Source: UBA5336 sp038526245
Lineage (GTDB): Bacteria; Pseudomonadota; Alphaproteobacteria; Caulobacterales; Hyphomonadaceae
Length of the DNA stretch: 7,292 nt
NCBI GenBank assembly: GCA_038526245.1
Contig: JBCBGZ010000098.1
Coordinates: 1-7,292 of the forward strand
Reading direction: 5' to 3'
In this document: piece by piece, positions 6,676 to 7,292 of the stretch
How positions within the stretch are numbered: position 1 is the stretch's first letter
Layout: the number at the start of each line of letters is the position of its first letter
Position numbers and translations under genes: made by a program
The notes under the pieces: generated by a model
The model's input: the letters and a program-made list of their open reading frames with translations, nothing else
What the model was told of the DNA's origin: nothing
Databases searched by the model: none

Positions 6676-6828
6676 ATGCCCCCTCCACCGCCCAAAACAG
6701 TCATCGCAGCCCTTAAAGACGACTGGCATCAATTGGCCAGGCAAGACGGGTGGCCGCCTACCCCGACCGGCGTGATCTCCGCGCTGAACCGATACGCCTA
6801 TTCGGGCACCGGTGGCGTGGCCCATTGA
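6676..6828 (+). CDS. Possible 50-residue ORF, proline-rich start, unknown
   Basis: The frame reads MPPPPPKTVIAALKDDW and ends in a glycine-rich GTGGVAH before TGA. About 35 of 50 codons end in G or C, and the second half uses codons like the flanking GC-rich genes, which mildly favours real coding or the 3' remnant of a former gene. Against it, no Shine-Dalgarno precedes the ATG, the length is marginal, and no family is recognised. The frame stays open upstream to 6496, but that part overlaps the zinc-motif gene on the other strand and is not protein-like. If it is a remnant, its missing 5' part would have been replaced by the AT-richer segment on its left. Confidence 0.25.
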   Translation: MPPPPPKTVIAALKDDWHQLARQDGWPPTPTGVISALNRYAYSGTGGVAH

Positions 6829-6854
6829 TTTCCCTGGGGGCACGGGGTCTCTTT

Positions 6855-6872
6855 TGTTCCAGAACATATAAT
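6855..6872 (+). promoter_or_regulatory. Short palindrome TGTTC-CA-GAACA beside a TATAAT hexamer
   Basis: A perfect 5-bp inverted repeat with a two-base centre (6855-6866) directly abuts TATAAT (6867-6872), 12 to 17 bases before the dehydrogenase start. No good -35 lies about 17 bases upstream (6844-6849 is GGGGTC). Transcription from this -10 would begin near the ribosome-binding site, so a promoter here is doubtful. The palindrome could be a small operator. Confidence 0.25.
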
Positions 6873-6883
6873 GGAGGACACGG

Positions 6884-7292
6884 ATGGCCTATGCGCCCTT
6901 TGATTTGACTGGAAAAACTGTGCTGGTCACCGGTGGCAACCGGGGTATTGGCCTCGGCATGGCAGAGGCCATGGCGGCCTCCAATGCCAATCTCGCCATC
7001 TGGGGCCGCAAGGCGGATGCGAACAAGGCCGCCGTTGAGACCCTGTCCAAGCTCGGCACGGGTGAGGTGCGCGCCTGGGAAGTCGACGTGGCAGACGAAC
7101 AGGCGGTGATCGACGCCACTGGGGACGTGGTCTCATCAATGGGGCGGATCGACAGCTGTTTCGCCAATGCCGGTGTCGGCTTCGGCGCGCCGAGCTTTAC
7201 GGAAATGACCACGGAAATCTGGCGCAAGAATATGGCCGTCAATCTGGAGGGCGCCTTCTGGACCCTGCGCGAGAGCGTCAAACACATGGTCG
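6884..7292 (+). CDS. Short-chain dehydrogenase/reductase, 5' part (3' end outside window)
   Basis: The first 136 residues of an SDR-family NAD(P)-dependent oxidoreductase are present, and the frame is open to the window edge. The Rossmann cofactor loop is TGGNRGIG (16-23, the TGxxxGIG motif). An acidic VDVAD segment (about 67-71) is where the adenine ring usually binds. The structural NAG motif appears in CFANAGVG, and the helix-4 region has NMAVNLEGAFW, whose Asn belongs to the expected catalytic tetrad. The Ser-Tyr-Lys residues (YxxxK) lie beyond the window. The N-terminus AYAPFDLTGKTVLVTGG is typical of classical SDRs. The start is supported by a strong GGAGG at 6873-6877, six bases before the ATG. 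The substrate cannot be inferred; such genes often act in polyol, sugar-acid or fatty-acid derivative oxidation. Codon use is GC-rich, like ahcY-metK. Confidence 0.92.
   Translation, partial: MAYAPFDLTGKTVLVTGGNRGIGLGMAEAMAASNANLAIWGRKADANKAAVETLSKLGTGEVRAWEVDVADEQAVIDATGDVVSSMGRIDSCFANAGVGFGAPSFTEMTTEIWRKNMAVNLEGAFWTLRESVKHMV

Noticed and set aside
6889..7287. Long ORF antisense to the dehydrogenase
   Set aside because: The + strand carries clear SDR motifs; the antisense frame is a shadow caused by GC-rich codon use.

Overview
The window looks like ordinary chromosome from an alphaproteobacterium, plausibly Hyphomonadaceae/Caulobacterales-like. This is inferred from protein style and GC-rich codon use only; there is no rRNA or other phylogenetic marker. 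GC is uneven: a hand count gives 65% for 1501-1560 (inside ahcY), 50% for 5881-5940 and 6001-6060, and 47% for 6361-6420.

Layout. Bases 1-654 are the 3' part of a PhoD-family alkaline phosphatase, closed by a strong intrinsic terminator (681-709). Then come three genes on the + strand: ahcY (804-2195, S-adenosylhomocysteine hydrolase), purU (2216-3085, formyltetrahydrofolate deformylase) and metK (3117-4292, S-adenosylmethionine synthetase). Gaps of 20 and 31 bases suggest one transcript. A patatin-like phospholipase on the - strand (4315-5355) converges on metK, with a hairpin at the junction. A 326-base stretch with no convincing gene follows. Next is a small six-helix membrane protein resembling the DUF7010 family (5682-6203, +), facing a small zinc-motif protein of unknown function (6223-6609, -). 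The tail of the latter lies over two inverted repeats. A weakly supported 50-residue ORF (6676-6828, +) precedes the 5' part of a short-chain dehydrogenase/reductase (6884 to the window end, +).

How the genes fit together. MetK makes SAM, methyltransferases turn it into SAH, and AhcY splits SAH into homocysteine and adenosine. PurU hydrolyses 10-formyl-THF to formate and free THF, so it can shift folate one-carbon units and supply THF for remethylating homocysteine. The three form a coherent methyl-cycle/one-carbon unit. An imperfect 22-bp palindrome over the ahcY ribosome-binding site and start codon is a candidate operator for the unit.

I found no mobile element with a recognisable transposase or integrase, no CRISPR array, no tRNA or rRNA, and no clear new defence or biosynthetic system. 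The least explained part is the AT-richer stretch of about 5.56-6.67 kb, with the membrane protein, the zinc-motif protein and the inverted repeats.
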